Under the pieces are notes generated by a model. The model made no database searches and had not been told where the DNA came from. It saw only the letters and a list, made by a program, of their open reading frames with translations. 16,590 bases of DNA from an uncultured Chitinophagaceae bacterium (GTDB lineage Bacteria > Bacteroidota > Bacteroidia > Chitinophagales > Chitinophagaceae), in NCBI GenBank assembly GCA_946885335.1, contig CAMPGG010000043.1:1-16590 (forward strand), in the 5' to 3' direction. The stretch's first letter is position 1; each line of letters begins with the position of its first letter. Shown piece after piece: positions 1-6,762 of this stretch. Made by a program: the position numbers and the translations under genes.

Positions 1-384
1 ATGAAAACAAAATTCAGCCTGTTAATAATATTATTGTTTGCAGGCATTATAACCGCAAATGCACAGGGTCCGAGGCGCTCGGTTGATGAAAGGGTTCAAA
101 TGGTTATGGAAAAAATGGCGGCATTAAAACTGGATAAAGATCAAACAGAAAAAACAACTGCCATCTTTACTGAAACTTTTAAAGCCCAGGAAAAAAAGAT
201 CGAAGAGATGCGCAGCGGTGGTGGTATGGACCGGGAAGCCATGATGGCTTATCGTACAAAAGCTACGGAAGAACGTAATGAAAAATTAAAGAAAGTATTA
301 AGTGAAGAACAATTCGCAACTTTTAAAAAGGATATTGAACCAACGCTGCAACCGCAACGAAATGGAGGCGGACAACGCAATTGA
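1..384 (+). CDS. Small exported protein, possibly Spy/LTXXQ-like
   Basis: A 127-residue protein that I can place only loosely. Residues 1-21 form a clear Sec signal peptide (basic start, hydrophobic core, ANA before a glutamine at 22), so the mature protein of about 106 residues should be periplasmic or surface-associated. The mature part is highly charged and predicted helical, with two spaced leucine-glutamine segments, 'LKLDKDQ' near 43 and 'LSEEQF' near 100. This resembles the LTXXQ repeats of Spy/CpxP-type periplasmic chaperones. The tail is rich in Gly, Gln, Asn and Arg and probably disordered. The ATG is the first base of the window, so the promoter and any longer start cannot be seen. 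A terminator follows directly, so it is probably the last or only gene of its transcript. The Spy-like role is inferred from composition and motif spacing, not from clear homology. Confidence 0.7.
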   Translation: MKTKFSLLIILLFAGIITANAQGPRRSVDERVQMVMEKMAALKLDKDQTEKTTAIFTETFKAQEKKIEEMRSGGGMDREAMMAYRTKATEERNEKLKKVLSEEQFATFKKDIEPTLQPQRNGGGQRN

Positions 385-408
385 TTGATTTATAAATTGT
401 AAAAAATG

Positions 409-436
409 AACCCTGTGATTTGCAGGGTTTTTTTTA
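409..436 (+). terminator. Rho-independent terminator after the small exported protein gene
   Basis: A perfect 7-bp stem (AACCCTG at 409-415, CAGGGTT at 423-429) with a 7-base loop runs into a T tract ending near 435. It lies 25 bases after the stop codon of the first gene and points along the plus strand. It separates that gene from the operon starting at 579. Confidence 0.85.
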
Positions 437-578
437 TGTTCTAACCTGTATCTTCTATTGCTGAATGGTTATATTTTACCCATAAATGGAATTTAAAATT
501 GAAAAAATTCGGGTAACTTGATTAGCTATTTATCCGAAAAGAAAGTAAACCAAATTTTAAATACCAAAACCTACAATC
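437..578 (+). promoter_or_regulatory. Probable promoter region of the five-gene plus-strand operon
   Basis: This AT-rich gap sits between a terminator and the first gene of a five-gene run, so it should hold the promoter. The best fit to the Bacteroidota form (TTG, 17-23 bases, TAnnTTTG) is TTG at 499-501 and TAGCTATT at 523-530, with a 21-base spacer. The second element is an imperfect match. No Shine-Dalgarno sequence is seen before the ATG at 579. The location is well supported by context; the exact elements are not. Confidence 0.3.
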
Positions 579-983
579 ATGTCATTTAAGGATGCCATTA
601 GCTGGTTCGAAATTCCGACGAAGGATATTAACCGGGCGCAAAAGTTTTACGAAACAATTTTTGAAATGAAAATGGATGACCCGGGCATGCCGGGATTTGA
701 CATGCGAATGTTTCCGCTTGAAGATCCAATGAAAGGTGTGGGTGGAGCCTTAGTTCAAACGGACGGGTTTCATAATCCTTCTGAAAAAGATGGACCGTTG
801 ATATACCTGAATGGCAATCCCGATGTACAAAAAATTGTAGACAAAGTAGAATCTGCCGGCGGCAAAATTCAAGTGCCCAAAACAGAAATTTCACCAGAAT
901 ATGGATTTATGGCCGTGATCATAGACACGGAAGGGAATCGGATTGGCTTACATAATGTGCCTGCTAAATATTTGCAAGGTTAA
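579..983 (+). CDS. VOC family protein (glyoxalase/dioxygenase fold)
   Basis: A 134-residue single-domain protein of the vicinal oxygen chelate superfamily. It opens with the typical first beta-alpha unit, 'SWFEIPTKDINRAQKFYE' (8-25), and ends with the matching 'MAVIIDTEGNRIGLH' strand pair (111-125). The length fits one VOC domain of two beta-alpha-beta-beta-beta modules. At the usual metal positions I see Glu11 and His125 rather than the classical glyoxalase I set of His-Glu-His-Glu, so glyoxalase I activity should not be assumed; relatives are mostly annotated only as VOC proteins. No signal peptide, so cytoplasmic. It is the first gene of a five-gene run, with 18 bases to the next. The family is secure, the substrate unknown. 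Confidence 0.88.
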   Translation: MSFKDAISWFEIPTKDINRAQKFYETIFEMKMDDPGMPGFDMRMFPLEDPMKGVGGALVQTDGFHNPSEKDGPLIYLNGNPDVQKIVDKVESAGGKIQVPKTEISPEYGFMAVIIDTEGNRIGLHNVPAKYLQG

Positions 984-1001
984 ATTCTCTGTATACAATA
1001 A

Positions 1002-1475
1002 ATGAAAGTCTTCATAGCTTTTGGTTTTTGGCTAATGTTTTTCCCGCCACCAGGTGATCAGCAACCAAACAAATTGCAATCATTAAAATGGATGATTGGC
1101 GATTGGCAAATGCAGACAAGAAAAGGGCAAATGATAGAAAGTTGGGAGATGAAAAATGACAGCACATTTACAGGCAAGAGTTTTATGCTGGAGGCAGACG
1201 GATCAAAACATATCCTGGAAAATATCGAGATTGTTTACAGGATGCATGAAATGTTTTATATCCCAACGGTGGAAAATCAAAATAATCGCAAACCCGTAAA
1301 GTTTACATTATTGATTAATAACAATAACTCATTTACCGCGGTCAATAACGAACATGATTACCCGAAAAAAATAAGTTACAGGTTATATGGCAATGATTCA
1401 TTACATGCAAAGATTGATGATGGCGAGGATGTGCCTGTAAAATTTTCAAACTTTTATTTTACCAGGAAAAATTAA
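1002..1475 (+). CDS. DUF6265-type protein
   Basis: A 157-residue protein matching the DUF6265 pattern. After a hydrophobic start it has 'LKWMIGDWQM' (28-37) and 'MIESWEM' (44-50), then alternating beta-strand-like stretches ending in 'FYFTRKN'. The GDW and ESW motifs suggest a small lipocalin-like beta-barrel, but no biochemical role is established. The first 14 residues are hydrophobic and may be a signal peptide or anchor, but the Pro-rich stretch after them (15-19) offers no good cleavage site, so export is uncertain. It sits 18 bases after the VOC gene and 5 bases before the SRPBCC gene, so co-transcription is likely. Confidence 0.75.
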   Translation: MKVFIAFGFWLMFFPPPGDQQPNKLQSLKWMIGDWQMQTRKGQMIESWEMKNDSTFTGKSFMLEADGSKHILENIEIVYRMHEMFYIPTVENQNNRKPVKFTLLINNNNSFTAVNNEHDYPKKISYRLYGNDSLHAKIDDGEDVPVKFSNFYFTRKN

Positions 1476-1480
1476 TCACC

Positions 1481-1981
1481 ATGGAAAATCATGACTGGAG
1501 CAGGTTTAGCACACGCATTAATATCAATGCGGATACTGAAAAGATCTTCAGCTGCTGGACAACCCAGGCGGGATTGGAAGACTGGTTTCTGCGCCTGGCT
1601 GAATTTAAAAAACAAGATGGCAGTTTGCGTAGTAAATCCGAACCGGTACAGGTTGGTGACACTTATTTATGGCGATGGTATGGATACCCGGATGAAGTGG
1701 ATGAAAAAGGAGAGGTGCTTGAAATGAATGGAAAAGATTTCTTTGTTTTTCGTTTTGGAAAGGCAGGAATTTGCACGGTTCGCATCAAAGAAGCAGAAGG
1801 TGAAAAAATTGTTGAATTACAACAAACCGAAATACCGACAGATGAAGAAAGCATGAAAAATTATCATGTGGGATGTAAAGCCGGCTGGACATTTTACCTG
1901 GCCAACTTGAAATCCTTTTTGGAAGGTGGCATTGACCTGCGCAACAAAAACCTGAAACTAACGGATATGCTCAACTCCTGA
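1481..1981 (+). CDS. SRPBCC domain protein (AHSA1/START-like)
   Basis: A 166-residue protein with the AHSA1-type helix-grip fold. The opening strand and helix are visible as 'STRININADTEKIFSCW' (10-26), followed by 'GLEDWF' (31-36), a central strand region with 'GDTYLWRWYGYP' (59-70), and the closing amphipathic helix 'CKAGWTFYLANLKSFLEGG' (132-150). Such proteins bind hydrophobic ligands or act as Hsp90-activator-like or polyketide-cyclase-like domains; the ligand cannot be read from the sequence. No signal peptide. Only 5 bases separate it from the DUF6265 gene and 3 from the DinB-like gene, so translational coupling is likely. The start is the first ATG after the preceding stop, and the fold begins about 10 residues in, as is usual. 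Confidence 0.87.
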   Translation: MENHDWSRFSTRININADTEKIFSCWTTQAGLEDWFLRLAEFKKQDGSLRSKSEPVQVGDTYLWRWYGYPDEVDEKGEVLEMNGKDFFVFRFGKAGICTVRIKEAEGEKIVELQQTEIPTDEESMKNYHVGCKAGWTFYLANLKSFLEGGIDLRNKNLKLTDMLNS

Positions 1982-1984
1982 AAA

Positions 1985-2509
1985 ATGAATTACGATAAAC
2001 ATAAATCCATTCAAATCCTGCAAAGAACACCTGTTGTTTTGCATGAGTTATTAAATGGTTTGGATGAAGAATGGATCATGGGCAATGAAGGACCACAAAC
2101 ATTTTCACCATATGATGTTGTTGGCCATTTGTTACATGGAGAAAGAACCGACTGGCCGGTACGGATCAACCTGATATTGGATAAGGGTTTATCACAACCT
2201 TTTGAACCCTATGACCGGTTTGCCATGTACCACGAAAGCAAAGGGAAAACTATCCAGGAACTTTTAAATGAATTTGCCCGTTTGCGGAAGAAAAATCTTT
2301 TTTGGTTTTCAGAACTTCATTTGGAAGATGAAGACTGCAACAAAGAAGGCATGCACCCTTCCCTTGGCGTTGTTACGTTGCGCCAGTTACTTTCAACCTG
2401 GGTAGTTCATGATCTTACGCATATTGCGCAGATAACCCGGGTAATGGCCAAACAATACAAAGAGGAAGTTGGCCCATGGGCACAATACTTCAGAATATTA
2501 AACTGGTAA
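1985..2509 (+). CDS. DinB-like (DinB/YfiT four-helix bundle) protein
   Basis: A 174-residue protein of the DinB superfamily, four-helix bundles that hold a metal ion with three histidines. The likely ligands are His48 ('DVVGHLLHGE') and His142/His146 ('WVVHDLTHIAQI'), in the characteristic spacing of one His in helix 2 and an HxxxH pair in helix 3. The C-terminal 'VGPWAQYFRILNW' is also typical. Several relatives in other phyla act as thiol-dependent S-transferases, while others have no known activity. Despite the name there is no reason to link this gene to DNA damage. It starts 3 bases after the SRPBCC stop and is followed after 23 bases by the DUF4287 gene. Confidence 0.9.
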   Translation: MNYDKHKSIQILQRTPVVLHELLNGLDEEWIMGNEGPQTFSPYDVVGHLLHGERTDWPVRINLILDKGLSQPFEPYDRFAMYHESKGKTIQELLNEFARLRKKNLFWFSELHLEDEDCNKEGMHPSLGVVTLRQLLSTWVVHDLTHIAQITRVMAKQYKEEVGPWAQYFRILNW

Positions 2510-2532
2510 ATCAAAACTAAAATTGATTAATT

Positions 2533-3102
2533 ATGAGCACCTCACCTGTTGACAAAGCATTGCAAACGCAATTAGATAACATTGAAAAAAATACTGGGAA
2601 ATCCCTGGCCGAATGGTATGCTATTGTAAATAAAAGCGGGTTAAGCAAACATGGTGAAATGGTTAGTTTTTTGAAAGAAAAACACGGCTTCACGCATGGC
2701 AATGCGAATACCCTCATTCATTTTGCCAAACAAAGCCAGGCTGGCGGACCAGAAGACCCGGACGATTTAGTTAAAGCACAATATAACGGGAAGGAACAAC
2801 TGAAAACATGGTACGACAAACTGATGAAAGAAATAAAGGCTTTTGGAAATGATGTGGAAGTATCACCCAAAAAAGCCTATGTAAGTGTGCGCAGAAAAAA
2901 ACAATTCGCCATCATTCAACCTTCTACCAAAACACGACTTGATGTAGGTCTTAATTTAAAAGGTGTAGAACCCAATGGCAGCCTGGAGGCGTCAGGAAGC
3001 TGGAATGCCATGTGTACACACCGGGTAAAAGTTGAAGACGAAAAAATGATCAGCAAAGAATTGGTGGAACAAATCCGGAAAGCCTATGAACAGGCAGGAT
3101 GA
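2533..3102 (+). CDS. DUF4287-DUF5655 two-domain protein
   Basis: A 189-residue protein with two recognisable small domains. Residues 8-70 are DUF4287 ('LDNIEKNTGKSLAEWYAIV', then 'KHGEMVSFLKEKHGFTHGNANTL'), and about 80-187 are DUF5655 ('KTWYDKLMKEIKAFG', 'KKAYVSVRRKKQFAIIQPST', 'LDVGLNLKG', and a C-terminal helix from 'SKELVEQIRKAY'). Neither domain has an established biochemical activity. The second half resembles the nucleic-acid-related DUF5655/DUF91 group, but I see no catalytic nuclease motif. It is probably the last gene of the plus-strand run. Its stop is one base from the stop of the convergent haemoglobin gene, leaving no room for a private terminator. Confidence 0.85.
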   Translation: MSTSPVDKALQTQLDNIEKNTGKSLAEWYAIVNKSGLSKHGEMVSFLKEKHGFTHGNANTLIHFAKQSQAGGPEDPDDLVKAQYNGKEQLKTWYDKLMKEIKAFGNDVEVSPKKAYVSVRRKKQFAIIQPSTKTRLDVGLNLKGVEPNGSLEASGSWNAMCTHRVKVEDEKMISKELVEQIRKAYEQAG

Positions 3103-3103
3103 A

Positions 3104-3484
3104 TTAACTATGTTGCTGTGCTATTTTTAATTGCATAACTGTCGCAATGCTTTGTGCCCTTTGTTTTGCCTGCTCCGTTATTTCACCTTCGAACAATTCA
3201 TCCAGCGTTGCATTAAAATATCTTAACCAGGTTTTAAAATGCTCTGCATTGAGTGGTGACTGGCTATTTAAAATCATATGTGGCCTCATGGCGTTTTTCT
3301 GGTATGTATCTGAATGAAATAAAATCATATCCCAAAAATCTACTAACACAGGCAGGTGATGATCAAGGTCTATTTTAGCCACATCTGTAAACAGGTAACT
3401 GATGGAAGGGTCGGCTAACAGTTTATCATAAAAAGAAGTTACCAGTTGCAAAAGGTCTTCCCTGTTTTCAATATCATGTTTCAT
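3104..3484 (-). CDS. Group III truncated haemoglobin
   Basis: A 126-residue haem protein of the truncated 2-over-2 globin family, group III. The diagnostic pattern is present: 'LLQLVTSFYDKLLADP' (helix B, Tyr19 as B10), 'HHLPVLVDFWDMILF' (His43 as E7, Trp51 as E15), 'NAMRPHMIL', and the proximal haem ligand His82 in 'PLNAEHFKTWLRYF'. Group III globins bind oxygen and NO; the best studied is Ctb of Campylobacter jejuni, linked to NO or oxygen handling. No signal peptide, so cytoplasmic. It lies just downstream of the DUF1579 gene on the same strand, but a strong terminator separates them, so it probably has its own promoter or depends on read-through. It converges on the DUF5655 gene with a one-base gap. 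Confidence 0.93.
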   Translation of the reverse strand: MKHDIENREDLLQLVTSFYDKLLADPSISYLFTDVAKIDLDHHLPVLVDFWDMILFHSDTYQKNAMRPHMILNSQSPLNAEHFKTWLRYFNATLDELFEGEITEQAKQRAQSIATVMQLKIAQQHS

Positions 3485-3489
3485 CGGGT

Positions 3490-3497
3490 CAAAATTA
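3490..3497 (-). promoter_or_regulatory. Possible -7 element (TAATTTTG) of the haemoglobin gene
   Basis: On the minus strand TAATTTTG matches the Bacteroidota -7 consensus TAnnTTTG exactly and ends five bases before the haemoglobin ATG. I see no TTG at the expected distance upstream, and transcription would begin about at the start codon, giving a leaderless message. It also falls inside the T tract of the upstream terminator, so chance is a real possibility. Confidence 0.2.
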
Positions 3498-3535
3498 AAA
3501 AAGAAACACCTTATGCGTTGAAGGCATAAGGTGTT
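3493..3535 (-). terminator. Strong Rho-independent terminator of the DUF1579 gene
   Basis: A perfect 12-bp inverted repeat (AACACCTTATGC at 3505-3516, its complement at 3524-3535) with a 7-base loop. Read on the minus strand it is followed by TC and a T-rich tract, so it terminates transcripts of the DUF1579 gene, whose stop is 23 bases before it. On the plus strand no T tract follows. It ends only about 8 bases before the haemoglobin start codon. Confidence 0.88.
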
Positions 3536-3558
3536 GTTGAAAAGTAAATATTGTTTTC

Positions 3559-4134
3559 TTAGATTTTACGTTTCATCGTAATTTCCATTGTTTTAAATTC
3601 AGAACCACCATCAGGAGTCATATACATTTCCATTAATTGTGTATTGTCATCAATGATCTTAACGGTTTGTCTCATCTTAACATCTTTGCCCTGCATCGGA
3701 TCTAAAGATGTTCCTGAAAATTCTATCGTTTTGGTTGAAGGATTCCAGGTGCCTTCCATAAACATCATACCCGTTCCAAAATTATCTATCCAGGTATTGA
3801 TAAATTTCTTTTTTGAATTATCGTACGCCATGGTACTAATTCCTTCTAACGGCATTCCTCCAAAATTTCCTGTTGTTCTTGATTCCTGGTATCGCCCTCC
3901 AAGGATCATTTTATTTACTGAACTTGCTTTACTCTGCGTGGGATTTTGTCCAGGTGCCATCCACATTTTTACATCTCCCTCCCAGGTGCCATCCCAGGAA
4001 GCCATCATTTTATGCATATCACCTGGCGTCATATAATCGGTCCAGGCTTTCATTTCGCTTTCTGATTGGCCGGATGCATGAATAAATCCAGCCATCATTA
4101 TCATGATAAAAAACGAGTAAGCTATCTTTTTCAT
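3559..4134 (-). CDS. Exported DUF1579 family protein
   Basis: A 191-residue protein with a signal peptide (1-22; Ala-Ser-Gly before Gln23). The mature part is a full DUF1579 domain: 'TPGDMHKMMASWDGTWEGDVKMW' in segments from 36, 'NKMILGGRYQES', 'MAYDNSKKKFINTWIDNFGTGMM', and the ending 'GSEFKTMEITMKRK'. The family is predicted to form a lipocalin-like barrel and has no defined activity. With 24 methionines it looks Met-rich, but that is common in this family. It is probably transcribed alone: an 81-base gap precedes it and a strong terminator follows. Minus-strand TACATTTA, about 23 bases before the ATG, resembles a -7 element but lacks a clear TTG partner. Family certain, function unknown. 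Confidence 0.92.
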   Translation of the reverse strand: MKKIAYSFFIMIMMAGFIHASGQSESEMKAWTDYMTPGDMHKMMASWDGTWEGDVKMWMAPGQNPTQSKASSVNKMILGGRYQESRTTGNFGGMPLEGISTMAYDNSKKKFINTWIDNFGTGMMFMEGTWNPSTKTIEFSGTSLDPMQGKDVKMRQTVKIIDDNTQLMEMYMTPDGGSEFKTMEITMKRKI

Positions 4135-4215
4135 AACAAATAGTTTTAGGTTATAAATGTAAAAATTATTCAGGATTGGTACGGATGAGGTGAGAATAGC
4201 GCAGCATTTGAATAA

Positions 4216-4638
4216 TTAATATAAGCTAAAACTCTTGTTGTTATTATTTGGTTCTATAAAGTCCCAAAGGTTCCCATAAAGATCTTCAAACACCGCCACT
4301 GTACCGTAAACTTCTTCTTTAGGTGGCCGAACGAAATGAACTCCTTTTTCAATCATATTTTGATAATCTCGCCAAAAATTATCTGTATGCAGAAATAAAA
4401 AAACTCGTCCGCCTGTTTGATTGCCTACACTGGCTAGTTGTTTTGCACTATCCGCTTTGGCTAATAACAAAAAACATTCTTTTGCACCGGGTGGTGCAAT
4501 CATCACCCATCGTTTGGTTTCAGATAATTGTGTGTCTTCAACTAATGTAAACCCCAGTTTTTCAGTGTAAAAAAGAATCGCTTCATCATAATCTTTAACA
4601 ACTAAAGCAATATGCGCAATTCTTTGTTGTATGTGCAT
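4216..4638 (-). CDS. VOC family protein, glyoxalase-like
   Basis: A 140-residue VOC protein that, unlike the one at 579-983, keeps a plausible full set of metal ligands: His9 ('RIAHIALVV'), Glu54 ('AKECFLLL'), His84 ('FLFLHTDNF') and Glu129 ('LWDFIEP'). The opening 'DYDEAILFYTEKLGFTL' and the closing 'VAVFEDLYGNLWDFIE' are standard for the glyoxalase/bleomycin-resistance/dioxygenase group. The substrate is not evident. It lies 21 bases downstream of the amidohydrolase gene on the same strand, so the two may share a transcript. The last ten residues ('NNNNKSFSLY') form a short polar tail outside the fold. Confidence 0.88.
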   Translation of the reverse strand: MHIQQRIAHIALVVKDYDEAILFYTEKLGFTLVEDTQLSETKRWVMIAPPGAKECFLLLAKADSAKQLASVGNQTGGRVFLFLHTDNFWRDYQNMIEKGVHFVRPPKEEVYGTVAVFEDLYGNLWDFIEPNNNNKSFSLY

Positions 4639-4659
4639 CAGAAAATTTTGACTGATAAT

Positions 4660-5748
4660 TTATTTCGGAAACTGTGTAGCATCTATGCCAGGAATAATGC
4701 GCAGCGCATTTTTGTAATAGATCTTCTTCAAAACATCATCAGGCAATCCCATGCCATACATGGGCCAAAAGGCATGGTATTTTTTATGGTAAGGAAAATA
4801 TTCATCCCTGGTTTCCAACACCCTGAAGTAAGTGGCATATTCTTCCGGCACCCAGCTGTCTTTTCCAAATAAAATCCTGTCCTGGTATTTAATAAAGAAA
4901 TCATGCGCTGTCCTGGGTTGTCTTCCCAATTCAGCAATGATGGCACCAAATTCAATCATCATATTCGGCATTTGATCAAGCAATGTACCCAGGTACTGAA
5001 GATTGTTTGGATACCAGCCAAAATGCGCATTGATAAATGTTGTACCGGGATGTGCCTTAAACATATTGTGTTGTTCTTCTATCAATTTTTCAAAAGGCAC
5101 GGGATCATTCGGACCTCTTTTTCGGCCCGGCCTGGTGGCCAGTTCAAGCCAGCGTTCATTCTTCTCATCCATCTCATCCCAAAATGATTTTGGATCAGCC
5201 GTATGGATCAATACCGGGATCTTCAATTCGCCGGCCTTTTTCCATATAGGGTCCAGCCTGCTATCGTCAACGGCTATGCGATTTCCCTGGTTATCTTTTG
5301 ATGTTAATCCCAGGCTTTTATAAATTTTTAATCCATTGGCACCTTTTTTAACATCTGCTTCCAATTGTTTTACCGCTTTTTCTGCCCAGTCTTTTTCTCC
5401 AACACCATTAAAATTAATATTGGTGAAAACGATAAATCTTTTGGGTTCATTTGCCTTAATGTTTTCTACCATTTTTACCAATTCTTCACCACCGCGTCCA
5501 CTCAGGTTGACCATTACCTGCATATTCAGTTTTTCCATTTCCATGATAAGCGTGTCCAGGTCCATGGTTCCCATCCGGAACTGGTGATTATGTACATCTA
5601 TAAAAGGAAACTTAGCCCGGGTGATCTTATGTTCCGGAACAACCAGTGTAGATACCGGGTTGTATGTTTCAAAATCCATTTTTGGAGATGCCTGGCCAAA
5701 TACTATTAATCCACCAAAAAAAAATATTAGCACAAAGAAATATCGCAT
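4660..5748 (-). CDS. Exported amidohydrolase family protein (TIM-barrel metal hydrolase)
   Basis: A 362-residue metal-dependent hydrolase of the amidohydrolase-2 (ACMSD-like) group. Residues 1-18 are a signal peptide ending Val-Phe-Gly before Gln19, so the enzyme is probably periplasmic, which is unusual for a family with many cytosolic members. The barrel begins at 'FPFIDVHNHQF' with the HxH pair His53/His55. Further metal residues are His182 ('PVLIHTADP'), His242 ('FINAHFGWYP') and Asp297 ('ILFGKDSW', usually FGTD or FGSD). Lys141 in 'GLKIYK' lies in the next conserved strand. The reaction could be hydrolysis or decarboxylation of a small cyclic or carboxylated substrate; the sequence does not say which. 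The VOC gene follows after 21 bases. No clear terminator lies between this gene and pfkB upstream, a 78-base AT-rich gap. Confidence 0.9.
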   Translation of the reverse strand: MRYFFVLIFFFGGLIVFGQASPKMDFETYNPVSTLVVPEHKITRAKFPFIDVHNHQFRMGTMDLDTLIMEMEKLNMQVMVNLSGRGGEELVKMVENIKANEPKRFIVFTNINFNGVGEKDWAEKAVKQLEADVKKGANGLKIYKSLGLTSKDNQGNRIAVDDSRLDPIWKKAGELKIPVLIHTADPKSFWDEMDEKNERWLELATRPGRKRGPNDPVPFEKLIEEQHNMFKAHPGTTFINAHFGWYPNNLQYLGTLLDQMPNMMIEFGAIIAELGRQPRTAHDFFIKYQDRILFGKDSWVPEEYATYFRVLETRDEYFPYHKKYHAFWPMYGMGLPDDVLKKIYYKNALRIIPGIDATQFPK

Positions 5749-5826
5749 GAGAATAATTTAGTTAATGACAATTTAAGACTTAAGAAAAAAAACAATCACG
5801 TTAAAGTATATAATTATTTAAACGGT

Positions 5827-6762
5827 TCAATGCAGGGATGTCACTTTTTCGTTGGTCCAGTTATACAGTGTTTCCACATCTTCAGGATCAAATAACTGGG
5901 TTCCTTCGTTTAAAGTAGCTGCTGTTCCGCAGGCTACGCCAAAACAAATTACTTGCTGTAATGGCTTATGTTTAGCCAACATGTGAACCATGCCTGCAAC
6001 CATACTATCACCTGCACCCACTGTACTCTTTTTTTCAACTTCGGGTACGGGTACCCGGTAGGTCTCATCCTTTGATACTAATATGGCGCCGTCTTTCCCC
6101 ATGGAAACAGCTACCAGTTCTACAAGGCCTTCATCAATCAACTTTCGGGCGGCCTCTTCTACTTTATCGGTTTCCAGCCAGGTTATGCTGCTTAATTTTG
6201 CCAGTTCACCGATGTTTGGCTTAAGCATATAAACACCTTCTTTTACTGCTGTCTCCAATGCATCACCTGATGTATCTAATATAAATTTAGCGCCTGAAAG
6301 TTTTGCTGCCCTGGCAATTTGAGCATAAGCATCCGCCGGCAAACCGGGTAGAATACTGCCGCTGCCAACTATAAATTCAAACTTATTATTTTGGATATAA
6401 GCTAACACATCATCTAATACCTGCTGATCCGCTTCCTGCCCCGGCATATTAAAACGGTATTGTTTATTGGTTGATGTCTCCAGCACAATTAAATTTTCCC
6501 TGGTTTCCTTATCCACTTCAATAACGTGCATGGGTACATGATCCTGCTGAAGTAATTTTTGTAATAATCTTCCTATAATTCCACCCGCAGGGAATAACGC
6601 AATGTTTTCTGTTTTCAATTTCTGAAGCGCTTTACTAACGTTTATTCCTCCACCACCCGCTTCATTTTTTGCCACCGTGCAGCGAAGTTTTGAATCGGGA
6701 ATTATCTTTTCAACTGAAGTGCTTTTATCAATGGTTGGATTTAATGTTATCGTTAAGATCAT
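5827..6762 (-). CDS. pfkB: 6-phosphofructokinase II-type sugar kinase (PfkB family)
   Basis: A 311-residue PfkB-fold kinase that resembles E. coli Pfk-2 (309 residues) over its whole length, better than it matches generic 1-phosphofructokinases. Shared features are 'KLRCTVAKNEAGGGGINVSKAL' (segments from 25 to 46), 'LFPAGG' (56-61), 'YRFNMPG', 'DTSGDAL', 'LKPNIGELAKL' and the anion-hole/catalytic 'STVGAGDSM', with Asp252 as the expected base. It should phosphorylate fructose 6-phosphate with ATP in glycolysis; 1-phosphofructokinase or tagatose 6-phosphate activity is an alternative. The ATG is supported because the first strand 'MILTITLNPTIDKS' begins right there, even though it lies 35 bases inside the preceding thiol-disulfide gene. 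Translation is therefore probably coupled to that gene. Confidence 0.9.
   Translation of the reverse strand: MILTITLNPTIDKSTSVEKIIPDSKLRCTVAKNEAGGGGINVSKALQKLKTENIALFPAGGIIGRLLQKLLQQDHVPMHVIEVDKETRENLIVLETSTNKQYRFNMPGQEADQQVLDDVLAYIQNNKFEFIVGSGSILPGLPADAYAQIARAAKLSGAKFILDTSGDALETAVKEGVYMLKPNIGELAKLSSITWLETDKVEEAARKLIDEGLVELVAVSMGKDGAILVSKDETYRVPVPEVEKKSTVGAGDSMVAGMVHMLAKHKPLQQVICFGVACGTAATLNEGTQLFDPEDVETLYNWTNEKVTSLH

Noticed and set aside
1985..2509. A DNA-damage role for the DinB-like protein because of its name and nearby repair genes
   Set aside because: The DinB/YfiT four-helix family is unrelated to the Y-family polymerase DinB, and the repair genes are more than 7 kb away on the other strand.
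3644..4036. A 130-codon plus-strand frame inside the DUF1579 gene
   Set aside because: Antisense to a full conserved domain with a signal peptide; no independent coding evidence.
3559..4134. Met-rich composition as a possible copper-binding or oxidant-sink protein
   Set aside because: The methionines sit at positions that are commonly Met in DUF1579 proteins, so this is a family trait rather than a special adaptation here.
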